Below are positions 1 through 8,534 of a stretch of DNA of 64,000 nucleotides, piece after piece (position 1 is the first letter of the stretch; every line of letters begins with the position of its first letter). A program made the position numbers and the translations under genes. The notes below the pieces were generated by a model. That model was not told the DNA's origin, did no database searches, and saw only the letters and a list, made by a program, of their open reading frames with translations. Source of the stretch: Natrialba taiwanensis DSM 12281 (lineage in GTDB: Archaea > Halobacteriota > Halobacteria > Halobacteriales > Natrialbaceae); contig NZ_AOIL01000049.1 of NCBI RefSeq assembly GCF_000337595.1, positions 30,027 through 94,026 on the forward strand, in the 5' to 3' direction.

Positions 1-843
1 ACCGTCTGTGAGGACTGCGGGCTCGTCGTCGAGGAGGACTCCGTCGACCGCGGTCCCGAGTGGCGCGCCTTCGACGCCGCCGAGAAAAACGAGAAGTCCC
101 GCGTGGGCGCACCCACGACGAACACGATGCACGACAAGGGGCTCTCGACGAACATCGACTGGCGCAACAAAGACGCCTACGGGAACTCGCTCGGCTCCCG
201 TCAGCGCGAGAAGATGCAGCGCCTTCGCAAGTGGAACGAACGCTTTCGCACCCGTGACTCCAAGGAACGCAACCTGAAGCAGGCGCTGGGCGAAATCGAC
301 CGCATGGCCTCCGCAGTGGGCCTGCCGACGAACGTCCGCGAGACAGCCTCCGTTATCTACCGACGCGCACTCGACGAAGACCTCCTTCCTGGTCGCTCGA
401 TCGAAGGCGTCTCGACCGCCTGCGTCTACGCCGCCGCCCGCCAGGCCGGCGTTCCCCGCTCGCTCGACGAAATCGCCGATGTCTCCCGCGTCGAGAAAAA
501 CGAAATCGCTCGCACCTACCGCTACGTCGTTCGCGAACTGGGACTCGAAGTCCAGCCCGCAGACCCCGAGAGCTACGTTCCGCGATTCGCGTCGGGACTC
601 GACCTTTCGGACGAAGCCGAACACCGCGCTCGCGCGCTCCTCCAGAACGCCAAGGAAAAGGGCGTCCACTCCGGCAAGTCCCCGGTCGGACTCGCCGCCG
701 CGGCCGTCTACGCCGCCGCACTGCTGACCAACGAGAAGACCACGCAGGCCGCCGTCTCCGACGTTGCGGACATCTCCGAAGTGACCATCCGGAACCGCTA
801 TCACGAACTCCTCGAAGCCGAGGAAACGCTCGGACTGGCGTAA
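1..843 (+). CDS. tfb: Transcription initiation factor TFIIB, 5'-truncated by window edge
   Basis: General archaeal transcription factor that bridges TBP bound at the TATA box and RNA polymerase and reads the BRE element. The first 280 in-frame codons seen begin inside the N-terminal zinc ribbon: the second knuckle (C-E-D-C-G) is at codons 3-6, so the first Cys pair and the start codon lie outside the window. The B-finger/linker follows to about codon 90, then two cyclin-fold repeats (about 95-185 and 195-278). The C-terminal helix-turn-helix near codon 260 (SDVADISEVTIRNRY) is the BRE-reading element. Haloarchaea usually carry several tfb paralogues; which one this is cannot be told from the sequence. 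Codon use matches the rest of the backbone. Confidence 0.95.
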   Translation, partial: TVCEDCGLVVEEDSVDRGPEWRAFDAAEKNEKSRVGAPTTNTMHDKGLSTNIDWRNKDAYGNSLGSRQREKMQRLRKWNERFRTRDSKERNLKQALGEIDRMASAVGLPTNVRETASVIYRRALDEDLLPGRSIEGVSTACVYAAARQAGVPRSLDEIADVSRVEKNEIARTYRYVVRELGLEVQPADPESYVPRFASGLDLSDEAEHRARALLQNAKEKGVHSGKSPVGLAAAAVYAAALLTNEKTTQAAVSDVADISEVTIRNRYHELLEAEETLGLA

Positions 844-946
844 TCGGTCTCTCCTGATTCGGTTGGCAGCAACTTTGCATCAGCGCTTCTCTCGCAACAC
901 TCGCCGGACCGACACCGTTTTTCTCACGCTCGTCTACGTTCTCGGT

Positions 947-1669
947 ATGGGTCTCGAGTTCGATTCGTTCACGCTCGCCGCGTCGACTACCGATCTCAGC
1001 GAGGAACCGGCCGCCCGCGAGTTCGCCGACGCGATCGAGTTCAGAATGGATCTGGCGAGTGAGCCACTTGCCGCTCTCGAGGCGTACGACGAGCGGGTCG
1101 CGTCCACGCCCGATTCGGTGCCGATTCTCGCCACGAACCGGGCCGCGTGGGAGGGCGGCGAGGCGGCGGACGACGGCCGACTCGAGACGCTGGCCGCAGC
1201 CGCCCGATTCGACGCCGTCGAGGCGATCGATATCGAACTCGAGTCGCTTCGGGCGGGTGCGACGGCAGCGACTGACGCCCGCAAAGCGGCACGAGAACGC
1301 GACGTGAGTGTCGTCGTCTCCGCCCACGACTTCGAGGCGACGCCGCGTGCCGTCGAGATGCGTGAGACGCTTACCGAGGCCTGTGAGTACGGCGACGTGG
1401 GCAAACTCGCCGTAACGGCTGCGGATCGCGAGGATGCGCTGGCGGTGCTCACGGTGACACACCAGCTTACCGCCGCCGGACACGACGTGGCAACGATGGC
1501 GATGGGCGAAGCCGGAAGCCATACCCGAGCCGTCGCCCCGGTCTACGGCTCGCGGATCGGCTATGCTCCAGTCGTCCCCGAGCGGGCGACGGCACCGGGT
1601 CAGTACGACCTCGAGACGCTCGCCGAACTCGTCGAGCGGCTGCAGGCAGCTTCCCCCTCGGCTGCGTGA
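947..1669 (+). CDS. aroD: 3-dehydroquinate dehydratase, type I
   Basis: Dehydrates 3-dehydroquinate to 3-dehydroshikimate through a Schiff base (third step of the shikimate pathway, cytoplasmic). The 240-residue protein is of normal length for type I enzymes. It shows the conserved EFRMDL near the N-terminus, the catalytic His in VVSAHDFEATP, the Schiff-base Lys in GDVGKLAVTA, and the C-terminal GSRIGYAP loop. I chose the ATG at 947 because the barrel begins there (MGLEFDSFTLAAS); an in-frame TTG at 863 would add 28 residues without homology-like character. It lies 100 bp after TFIIB and near the genes that make its substrate (synthase II at 2351-3565, aldolase at 8535-9332), which supports the assignment. 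Confidence 0.95.
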   Translation: MGLEFDSFTLAASTTDLSEEPAAREFADAIEFRMDLASEPLAALEAYDERVASTPDSVPILATNRAAWEGGEAADDGRLETLAAAARFDAVEAIDIELESLRAGATAATDARKAARERDVSVVVSAHDFEATPRAVEMRETLTEACEYGDVGKLAVTAADREDALAVLTVTHQLTAAGHDVATMAMGEAGSHTRAVAPVYGSRIGYAPVVPERATAPGQYDLETLAELVERLQAASPSAA

Positions 1670-1818
1670 ACTGACTCGTTTCGCCGCTCGAACGGGACGA
1701 TCCGGCTGCAGGCATCTCCATCCCGGCTGGAGGGTCCGTTCTCAGTGACCATCTCTCGTGCGTGACTATCGAAACGAATCGGAATGTTAAGGGGCTGGCA
1801 CTCCGAGGACTAAGTACG

Positions 1819-2274
1819 ATGACTTGGCTTCGTGCGCTCGTTATTGGTGGGATCTCTCTTCTCGTCCCTGGAGCCGGCCACGCGCTGCTTCGGGACTGGC
1901 TTCGCGCGTTCGCTTTCGGCGGGCTGTTTATCGTTGCTGGACTGTTCTTCCTGCCGACAGCAGAAATCGCTGCGGCTGATTCGTTCGCCGATAGTATGAC
2001 GATCGCAACCCAGGAAACCGAGCGGATCACCCAGTTCCTCTTCTCGTTTATCGCGCTGTTTGCCGCAATCGATGCGACCTTCCGCGCGCTGGGAGTCCCG
2101 CCCGGCCGGGGTAGTAACGACGCGGACGGGCCGACCTGTCCAACCTGCGGCAAAGAACTCGACGAGGACCTGTCGTTTTGTCACTGGTGTACGACTCGAC
2201 TCGAGTCGCCGCCCGCCGGCGAGGGTGAGACGGCAGGTGCCGTTAACGCGACGGACGAGTCTCGAAACCACTGA
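1819..2274 (+). CDS. Small membrane protein with C-terminal zinc ribbon
   Basis: A 151-residue protein of unknown function. Three hydrophobic stretches are visible: about residues 5-24, 32-48 (FAFGGLFIVAGLFFL) and 74-95 (FLFSFIALFAAIDATFRAL). The C-terminus carries a cytoplasmic-looking zinc ribbon with CPTCGKEL and FCHWC, followed by a short disordered acidic tail. The ATG at 1819 places the start directly before the first membrane segment; an upstream TTG-type start at 1762 would add 19 non-hydrophobic residues. It is followed 76 bp later by the convergent 3-dehydroquinate synthase gene. Membrane-anchored zinc ribbons of this kind are common in haloarchaea and have no assigned role. Confidence 0.85.
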   Translation: MTWLRALVIGGISLLVPGAGHALLRDWLRAFAFGGLFIVAGLFFLPTAEIAAADSFADSMTIATQETERITQFLFSFIALFAAIDATFRALGVPPGRGSNDADGPTCPTCGKELDEDLSFCHWCTTRLESPPAGEGETAGAVNATDESRNH

Positions 2275-2350
2275 ATTGCCGACCGTCAAATGACGACCAA
2301 CGAGCGGAGAACATCAAACGGCGAACATCAAACGACGACCGCCGACCCGG

Positions 2351-3565
2351 CTACTTCTCGATAATGCTCTCTTCGACCGCTTCTCCGAAGTGGCGAGCGG
2401 TATCCTCGTAGTACAGGAGGAGTTCGTCGCCGGCCTCGAGTTCAGTCACCGCCGTCCGTCCGGTCGCCGTTGCTACCTTGATCGTCTCCGCGTTCTGGAG
2501 GAGCGTCTCGATTCGGTCGCCCTCGTCCGTTTCCAGGGCGACGCGGAACATCGGCCGCTGCTCGATCTTGACGCGGCCGACGATGGCCTCGCGCGTGTTC
2601 CCGTCCGTATCGACGATCTGAACCTCGTCGCCGCTTTGGAGTTCCGAGAGATACTTCGTTCCCCCGTCGGGTGTGCGAACGTAGGCGTGAACCGCTCCCG
2701 CGTTGACCCGGAACGGGCGCGAGGCCACGTATGGCGAGTCGGCCGTTTCGGCGTGGACGAAGACCAGCCCGCGGCTCATCGAGCCGACGAGCATCCCCTC
2801 GTCGTGTTCGAGCAGGCTGCCGGTATCGACGCAGACCCGATCTGCGCTGCCGATCTGCTCGACATCGAGCACCTCGGCGAACTCGAGGTCGAGCGATTCG
2901 CGTTCGGCCTCGTCGCGGACCTCGACGGTTCGTCTGATCTCGTCCGGATCGTCGGCATCGAGGAGGACGGCGTCGGAGCCGAGTTCGAGCGTTTCGAACG
3001 CGGTCTTTGCCTCCTCAGCGCTGGTCACGCCCGCGACGAGGTCGGTTTCGTCGCCGATGCGGGCGATCAGGTTTTCGAGCGGGATGATCGTCCAGTCCTC
3101 GCCGATGACGATCGTGTACTCGCCTTCCTCGGCGGCCGTTTCGGCGAAGGCCTCGTACTCCGTATCGAGGATGCGGACGTACGCGCCGCGGTCGAGATCG
3201 CCGTTCCGCCGGAGCGTCGAAAGGTCGGCCGAGCCCGAGAAGTCGTTCGGTAGATCGATCGTCGCGTCGCCCTCGCCGTTCTTGCCGACGATGATCGCGT
3301 CGGGGTCGGCCGCTGAACTCGCGGCGAGTTCAGCGTCGCCGTCCTCGTCGGTGTCGTCGGCCTCGGCGTTGTCGACCAGTGTCACGTCGCCATCGGTTCG
3401 GAACGCGGCGATATTGATGTCGCCGAGTTCACGCACGCGTTCGACGTCGTCCTCGTCGACCAGCACCCAGTCCGCGCCGGCCTCGAGCGCGGCGGTAATC
3501 CGCGCACGGCGGTCGTTCCAGTCGCCGACGGTGTCGTCGGCTTTGATCCAGACAGATCGTGTCAT
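2351..3565 (-). CDS. 3-dehydroquinate synthase II (archaeal AroB')
   Basis: Converts 2-amino-3,7-dideoxy-D-threo-hept-6-ulosonate to 3-dehydroquinate by NAD-dependent oxidative deamination and ring closure, the archaeal replacement for bacterial AroB. The 404-residue protein matches the family: N-terminal MTRSVWIKADD, central GLVFVHAETADSPYVASRPF, and the C-terminal AGDELLLYYEDTARHFG. Family members run 330-400 residues; the extra length here comes from an acidic insertion near residues 70-90. It works directly after the aldolase at 8535-9332 and before aroD at 947-1669, all three within 9 kb. The ATG at 3565 opens onto a shared promoter region with the divergent gene at 3762. Confidence 0.95.
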   Translation of the reverse strand: MTRSVWIKADDTVGDWNDRRARITAALEAGADWVLVDEDDVERVRELGDINIAAFRTDGDVTLVDNAEADDTDEDGDAELAASSAADPDAIIVGKNGEGDATIDLPNDFSGSADLSTLRRNGDLDRGAYVRILDTEYEAFAETAAEEGEYTIVIGEDWTIIPLENLIARIGDETDLVAGVTSAEEAKTAFETLELGSDAVLLDADDPDEIRRTVEVRDEAERESLDLEFAEVLDVEQIGSADRVCVDTGSLLEHDEGMLVGSMSRGLVFVHAETADSPYVASRPFRVNAGAVHAYVRTPDGGTKYLSELQSGDEVQIVDTDGNTREAIVGRVKIEQRPMFRVALETDEGDRIETLLQNAETIKVATATGRTAVTELEAGDELLLYYEDTARHFGEAVEESIIEK

Positions 3566-3761
3566 GACTCGACGGTCAGTGGGAACCGGCTTGAACGTGG
3601 CGGATCTGGCAGGCGATGACGACAGTACAACACCCTACGGCGACCGGTAGGTTTGCGTCGCTCGTCACAGTTGTCATGATCATAGCAATAGTACTGATAG
3701 TAACGATGGTAACGATACTTTCGTAGAAGTGAATAATATCCTACCGGTACTGCGTTTTTGT

Positions 3762-4349
3762 ATGGGTCAGCGTCAGTTCAAACCCGAAGAGACGGCGGAG
3801 TCGGTTTCCGTCGAGCAGGCAGTGAGTCGCCTCGATGTCGACGCGCTCGGCGAGGTCGCCGGGACTGCGTTCGACCATGCGGGAGAACTGGCCGCATTCG
3901 AGTTCGGTCACACCGCCGCCGTCCTCGGTGCGATTCGACTCGCGAGTCGGCGCAGTCGACACGCGACACTCGAATGCGAGCGGCTTGCGGCCGTATTCGA
4001 CGTCGACCCCGATTCGATTCGGGGAGCCGACGCGATGATTGCGAGCCATCTGACCCCACCCGCTGACGCCGCGGAGATTCGAACGCTCCGCCGGCACCTC
4101 ATCGTGACGGAGGAACTGCTGACTGCGGTTCGGTCCGCGACGCAGCCCCGTCCGAACTGCCGCCCTGCACTCGCTGCTGCCGCGCCCTGGCTCCTCGGGC
4201 GGGCGGAGCAAGCGACCACGCGCCCCGATGACGACGCAATCGGCCTCGATGAACGAGCCCTTCGCACCCACGCCGCCCGCATCCGACGCGATCTCGAGCT
4301 AGCTCGGCTCGGGACGAAACTCCACGCACTGGTCGTCGAAGAGCGCTAA
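3762..4349 (+). CDS. Conserved haloarchaeal-type protein of unknown function
   Basis: A 195-residue soluble, alpha-helical protein that I do not recognise. It is rich in Ala, Arg and Glu, with a Cys (ECERL) near residue 70 and no membrane segment or catalytic motif. The ATG at 3762 gives MGQRQFKPEETAESV; an upstream in-frame GTG at 3729 would add 11 hydrophobic residues and is less likely. It is divergent from 3-dehydroquinate synthase II with about 195 bp between them, including the AT-rich run at 3676-3735 that probably holds both promoters. Codon use is normal for the backbone, so it is probably a resident gene. Confidence 0.7.
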   Translation: MGQRQFKPEETAESVSVEQAVSRLDVDALGEVAGTAFDHAGELAAFEFGHTAAVLGAIRLASRRSRHATLECERLAAVFDVDPDSIRGADAMIASHLTPPADAAEIRTLRRHLIVTEELLTAVRSATQPRPNCRPALAAAAPWLLGRAEQATTRPDDDAIGLDERALRTHAARIRRDLELARLGTKLHALVVEER

Positions 4350-4378
4350 GCCGTCATCCGTTCTGTTTCGCCGCAGTC

Positions 4379-5245
4379 TCATTCCCCATCGACTGCCGAG
4401 AGCTTGTGTTTGAACGCGCGGTAGGCGTTGTCCCCTTGCTCCGTGAGCGAGACGACGCGACGGCGGCCGACCGACTCGATCGTGACGTACCCGTCTGCCA
4501 CTAGCGGGTCGAGAACGTGCGTATCGAGGACGCGAAAGGCACCCTTGTCCTCGCCGGCCCGCTCCTCGGGCGACTGGCGATCGGCCATGAACGAGAGCCC
4601 CCGATCCCGCGCGAACTCGATGAGGTCTTTCTTCTTCGGCGGCGCGGTCCGATCCGCGTGGAACCCGTCCCACTCGCCCGGATCGCGGAGAAACCCGAGA
4701 ATCGCGACCTGGTCGGGTGTCGGCGAGTCGACCGGATACGTCGGCAGCCGTTCGACTGCGGCGATGCCGGTCGAGGCCGGTTCCCGTCTGCCGTCGTGGG
4801 CGTAGGATTCGGGTTCCACGTAGTACGCTCGCGCGTCGGTCGAGCCGTCCATACACGCGATCGTCGCCCCGATCGCGGCGATCGTTCCCGCGCCGGAAAC
4901 GTTCACGGAAACGTCGTCGTCCGGGTGCTTCGAGGCGATCGTCGTCACGGCCCCCAGCACGGCGTACACGTCCGTCAGATCACACGCCCACGTCCGCACC
5001 TCGGGAACGATCGCGTCGAGTTCAGTGCGCAGGTCGTCGTGATAGGTCGCCTGGGAACTGTCCGTCGTCCGTCGGTGGGAGTCCTCGGCGACCTCGGTGT
5101 CCGCCGCTTGGGTTCGAGATTCATCGGTGTCCGCCGTCGGTTCGAGCAGATAGACCAGGTCGGCACGCTGGGTTCGGATCGGTTCGCAGATCCGATCGTA
5201 CTCGTAGCCGAGCGGCACGATGTGAACTCGTTTCACCACGTCCAT
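4379..5245 (-). CDS. HFX_2341/DUF6293-type transcriptional regulator
   Basis: A 288-residue protein with an N-terminal Rossmann-like (CARF-related) domain, about residues 1-140, and a C-terminal winged helix, about 175-285. The start MDVVKRVHIVPLGYEYDRI and the glycine-rich VNVSGAGTIAAIGA are typical of the family named after Haloferax HFX_2341. The winged helix is visible as DLIEFARDRGLSF, then VLDPLVADGYVTIESVGRRR, then SLTEQGDNAYRAF. CARF-like domains commonly bind a nucleotide ligand, so a ligand-sensing repressor or activator is likely, but its target is unknown. No CRISPR locus lies in the window. It converges with the unknown gene at 3762 and is divergent from the HAD gene. Confidence 0.8.
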   Translation of the reverse strand: MDVVKRVHIVPLGYEYDRICEPIRTQRADLVYLLEPTADTDESRTQAADTEVAEDSHRRTTDSSQATYHDDLRTELDAIVPEVRTWACDLTDVYAVLGAVTTIASKHPDDDVSVNVSGAGTIAAIGATIACMDGSTDARAYYVEPESYAHDGRREPASTGIAAVERLPTYPVDSPTPDQVAILGFLRDPGEWDGFHADRTAPPKKKDLIEFARDRGLSFMADRQSPEERAGEDKGAFRVLDTHVLDPLVADGYVTIESVGRRRVVSLTEQGDNAYRAFKHKLSAVDGE

Positions 5246-5370
5246 ACGCTGAGGAGACGTGGCGTCGAAATAACACCTGTTGTCTCGAAATTTTCAGCGC
5301 TGTGGTCGGTCCTGCTCTCCGGTGACGGACGGCGAAACGTTGAGAACGGTTGCGTTCCTACGAGGGATAG

Positions 5371-6132
5371 ATGGCCGCCTACGATGCGATCTGTTTCGAT
5401 CTCGATAGAACTCTTTGCGAGGCGACGCAGGACCCCGAGACCGTACTCGCGTCGACGTTCGATCGAGCCGGCGTCGATCCGTTCTGTACGCCTGAGGATC
5501 TCAGGGACGCGATTCCGGCGCTGCCGACGACCGGGACGGCTCGCGAGTTCTACGAGGCGCTGTTTACGGAAGTCGTGGATCGGACGGTGACGGATTCAGG
5601 AAACGGGTCCGCACCCGGTTCCAGTCCCGATCTCGATCTCCGTCACGACGCTGCAGTGCGGCTCGCCGACTCGTATCTCGAAATCCAGGACCCGACGGCC
5701 GTCCGGTTTCGCCCCGGTGCGAAGGCGGCCCTCGAACGCGCTCGCGATCTGGGACACGTCGGGCTCATCACGAACGGCGGCCGGGAAACCCAGACGCAGA
5801 AACTGCGGGCCTTGGGCATCGAGGACGCCTTCGACGTTCGCGTCTTTACCGACCCGGACGCCGGAATCTTCCCCAAACCCGACGCGGCCCCCTTCGAACA
5901 CGCCCTCGCGGCGCTCGAGGCGACGCCGGACACGGCAATCCACATCGGTGACTCGCTCCACGCAGACATCGGCGGTGCCAACGCGATGGGCCTCGATTCG
6001 GCCTGGGTTGATATCGACACCGAAACCCAGAACGAACGCACAACACGACGCGACGGCCCAACGGCACACGAACGCAAACTTCAACCGACGTACGAACTCT
6101 CCTCGCTGGAGACGTTCGAAACGATCCTCTGA
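5371..6132 (+). CDS. HAD-superfamily hydrolase
   Basis: A 253-residue phosphatase-like protein with all four HAD motifs in order. Motif I is FDLDRTL near residue 11 (nucleophile and acid/base Asp), motif II is LITNGG near 130, motif III Lys is in FPKPDAAPFEHAL near 168, and motif IV is HIGDSLHADIGGANAMG near 192. The helical cap sits between motifs I and II, as in the phosphoglycolate phosphatase/haloacid dehalogenase group. The true substrate cannot be deduced. ATG at 5371 is preceded by a short spacer and divergently by the regulator ending at 5245. Residues 215-235 form a charged, variable insertion. Confidence 0.9.
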   Translation: MAAYDAICFDLDRTLCEATQDPETVLASTFDRAGVDPFCTPEDLRDAIPALPTTGTAREFYEALFTEVVDRTVTDSGNGSAPGSSPDLDLRHDAAVRLADSYLEIQDPTAVRFRPGAKAALERARDLGHVGLITNGGRETQTQKLRALGIEDAFDVRVFTDPDAGIFPKPDAAPFEHALAALEATPDTAIHIGDSLHADIGGANAMGLDSAWVDIDTETQNERTTRRDGPTAHERKLQPTYELSSLETFETIL

Positions 6133-6156
6133 GGTCTTCGTGAGACGCCGCCCCGG

Positions 6157-6696
6157 CTACGCTGTATTCGACTCCAGAAGATCCGTGTGAACGACAGCCC
6201 GATACTGGCTGTCGGTCGCATCCTGGAGGCGTTTGAGCAACGCCGCCGCGTCGGCGAACGTTTCCGGAAGGTCGAAGGGGTCGTCTGCCTCCTCGTCGCG
6301 CTGCTTGCAGAGTTTCGTGAACGCGAGCAGCGTCTCGTCCGTCCCGGGCGGGGCGTAGACCGTGGCGATATCCGTCGTCACCTGCTCGCGCCAGTGCTCG
6401 ATCACGGACTCGGCTTTGCGCCGCGTCTGTCGCTTTTGCTCGACGAGTTCAGTTGCGTCGATGCCGGCGTCACCGAGCACGTCGTCGAAGACATCCTGGA
6501 GTTCGTCGGTCTCTTCTTCTATATACGGCGCGTCGGCTTCGGCCTCGATCAACTGGGCGAAGGCCTCCAGTTCGTCCCGCCTGACGGCGACGGGATAGAC
6601 GAACTCGTGGGTGTCCTTCGGCAGCGTATAGGAGTTGCCTTCGGTCCCCTGTTCGCCGGGGCCCGACTGACCCAGCATCAACTCGAGTAGTCCCAT
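6157..6696 (-). CDS. Conserved haloarchaeal-type protein of unknown function
   Basis: A 179-residue acidic, mainly helical protein without a motif I can name. It begins MGLLELMLGQSGPGEQ, has a predicted strand-rich first third (NSYTLPKDTHEFVYPV) and then long charged helices. It contains no Cys cluster or membrane segment apart from one Cys in the C-terminal half (LCKQRDEEADD). It converges with the HAD hydrolase and lies 81 bp downstream of the SprT-like gene on the same strand, so the two may be co-transcribed. The long open frame with haloarchaeal codon use supports a real gene. Confidence 0.7.
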   Translation of the reverse strand: MGLLELMLGQSGPGEQGTEGNSYTLPKDTHEFVYPVAVRRDELEAFAQLIEAEADAPYIEEETDELQDVFDDVLGDAGIDATELVEQKRQTRRKAESVIEHWREQVTTDIATVYAPPGTDETLLAFTKLCKQRDEEADDPFDLPETFADAAALLKRLQDATDSQYRAVVHTDLLESNTA

Positions 6697-6777
6697 ACCT
6701 AAAACAGGTAGCGAGAGGCGAATAAGTGTTCCGCGGTCGGATCGGCGGTATCGTCTCGGTCGCCCCGCAGGCGTGTG

Positions 6778-7356
6778 TTACCACTCGTCGCCGAGTGCCG
6801 TCTTCGCGCCACCGTACTCGCTTGCGGTCGTCCACGTTCTGCCGCTGGCCGTGTGTTCGACCTCGTAAGCCGCACCGCAGTTCCCACAGCGATACCCGTC
6901 CGGAGAGCGGACGGGCTTTGAGGCCCGGTGGCGCTGTGCCGTCCAGTCGCAGTCGGCGGCGAGACACCGCAGGATGTACCGCGGCTCGGTGAACGCGCGA
7001 CAGTGGCGAGGGGCATCGAGTTCAGTTGCGCGCTCGCGAAACCGCGGGCCGTGTCCCGATTCGCCGAAGCGTCGAAACTCCCAGGCGTGGACGAGTTCGT
7101 GTCTGACGATGCCGGCGAACTCGGGCCAGTCGTAGCGGTCGTAGGCGCGTCTGGCGAGGATAACGGTCGCGGTTTCGCGGTCGGCGTGCCAGCGACACGC
7201 GCCGGCGCGGCGTTTCGCCCGGGTGGAGACGGTCCATTCGAGCGCCGAGAGGTCGAGTTCGAAGTCGGCATCGGCGAGGACGTCGCGGGCGTGAATCCGT
7301 GCGCGTGCGATGATCTCGTCGTCGATCGTCAACCGGTTGTCCTCTCCGTCGGTCAC
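6778..7356 (-). CDS. SprT-like zinc metallopeptidase-domain protein
   Basis: A 192-residue protein with the HExxH zinc-binding motif in IVRHELVHAWEF near residue 89, followed by GHGPRFRERA, as in SprT/Spartan-like proteins. The C-terminal third has two Cys pairs (LRCLAADCDW and YRCGNCGAAY) that form a zinc ribbon. In eukaryotes Spartan degrades DNA-protein crosslinks; the bacterial and archaeal relatives are less studied, so a DNA-repair role here is inference. The ATG at 7356 is 106 bp upstream of the divergent NUP-like gene. Length is normal for the archaeal members. Confidence 0.88.
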   Translation of the reverse strand: MTDGEDNRLTIDDEIIARARIHARDVLADADFELDLSALEWTVSTRAKRRAGACRWHADRETATVILARRAYDRYDWPEFAGIVRHELVHAWEFRRFGESGHGPRFRERATELDAPRHCRAFTEPRYILRCLAADCDWTAQRHRASKPVRSPDGYRCGNCGAAYEVEHTASGRTWTTASEYGGAKTALGDEW

Positions 7357-7462
7357 GGGTACGCGGTGGCAAACGGACGGGGAGCGTGAAATTCTTCCGA
7401 TCAGTACATCGGCTCATCCGGCCTCCGGAGCGTCTTTGGCCGCTCGCGATGATCCCACTCGC

Positions 7463-8530
7463 ATGACCGATTCCGGATCCGGCTTCGACTCTGAATCCGA
7501 CCCCGACCCAGATCCCGTTCCCAATCGCGATCCCGATCTCAACCCCAACATTCCGGAGCCCCGCAGTCCGGACCCCGACGAGTTCATCCGACCGTCCGCA
7601 CTCGTCCTTCCCGCCGTCGCCGAGCCGCCGCTGGCCGAGCGCCGTCCCTGGCTCGAGCGTGCCGACCTGACCGACGCGCTCTCGATTCCGGGCACCGAGA
7701 CGCCGCTCTACCTGACCGCGGACGGCGTCGCGATCACGACAACTGGAATCGGCAAGAGCGACGCGGCGACGACCGTGACGGCGCTGCTCGCCGCGCCCGC
7801 TTTCGAACTCGACTCCGCGTACGTCGTTTCGGCGGGCATCGCCGGCGGGCCGCCCGAGCGGGTCGCCCTCGGCTCCGTCGTGATCGCTGATTCGGTCGTC
7901 GACTGGGACCGAAAGCATCGCTGGGATCGGACCCAGACCGGCGCGTCCGACGGTGGCGATGCGCACGGGGATGTCGGTACTGCCGCCGATACCGATCCCG
8001 CCGCCGGCCTCGACCTCCTCGCGTACCGCCCGCGCGATTACGTCCACCGCCTCGACACCGAACTCGTGGACGCGGCGCTCGAGGCCGCCGCCGACGCGAC
8101 CCTCGACTCCGATCCGGCTGCCCGCGCCTATCAGGACGAGTACGAGTTCAGCGACGCGCCGACCGCGGGGCCGACTGTCGAGCGGGGCACGACCGTCTGC
8201 GGCGACGAGTTCTGGCACGGCCCGCGGTACGCCCGCGAGGTCGCGTGGCTCTGTGACGCCTACGGCGTCGCGCCCTACCTGACGACCCAGATGGAGGACG
8301 CGGCGACGGCGACCGCGCTCGATCGGTTCGGCCTGCTCGATCGGTACCTGAGCGTGCGCGCGGTCGCGAACTACGACCGGTCGGCTCCCGGCGAGACCGT
8401 CGAAGAGAGCTTCGACGGCACCGCCGCCAGTCTCGACCTAGCACGCGAGAACGCCGCCCGGGTCGGTCGTACGGTCGTGACTGAACTCGTGGCGAGCGAT
8501 CCGCTCGGGATCGGGACGGATTCGGCCTGA
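7463..8530 (+). CDS. Purine nucleoside permease (NUP)-family protein
   Basis: A 355-residue protein of the NUP family (related in fold to nucleoside phosphorylases). Evidence is LVLPAVAEPPLAERRPW, VSAGIAGGPPERVALGSVV, the VVDWDRKHRWD stretch and the conserved QMEDAATATAL near residue 277. NUP proteins were named from a fungal nucleoside transporter, but the phosphorylase-like fold makes a nucleoside-binding or cleaving role equally possible. Residues 2-38 form a disordered Asp-Pro/Asn-Pro-rich leader encoded by a hexanucleotide-like repeat. An insertion of about 25 residues (GASDGGDAHGDVG) interrupts the core. I chose ATG 7463 because upstream codons lack structure; other starts are possible because the leader is variable. 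Confidence 0.8.
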   Translation: MTDSGSGFDSESDPDPDPVPNRDPDLNPNIPEPRSPDPDEFIRPSALVLPAVAEPPLAERRPWLERADLTDALSIPGTETPLYLTADGVAITTTGIGKSDAATTVTALLAAPAFELDSAYVVSAGIAGGPPERVALGSVVIADSVVDWDRKHRWDRTQTGASDGGDAHGDVGTAADTDPAAGLDLLAYRPRDYVHRLDTELVDAALEAAADATLDSDPAARAYQDEYEFSDAPTAGPTVERGTTVCGDEFWHGPRYAREVAWLCDAYGVAPYLTTQMEDAATATALDRFGLLDRYLSVRAVANYDRSAPGETVEESFDGTAASLDLARENAARVGRTVVTELVASDPLGIGTDSA

Positions 8531-8534
8531 AAAC

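Noticed and set aside
353-1522. Long open frame antisense to TFIIB and aroD
   Set aside because: Arg-rich translation, overlaps two clear genes; typical GC-rich shadow frame.
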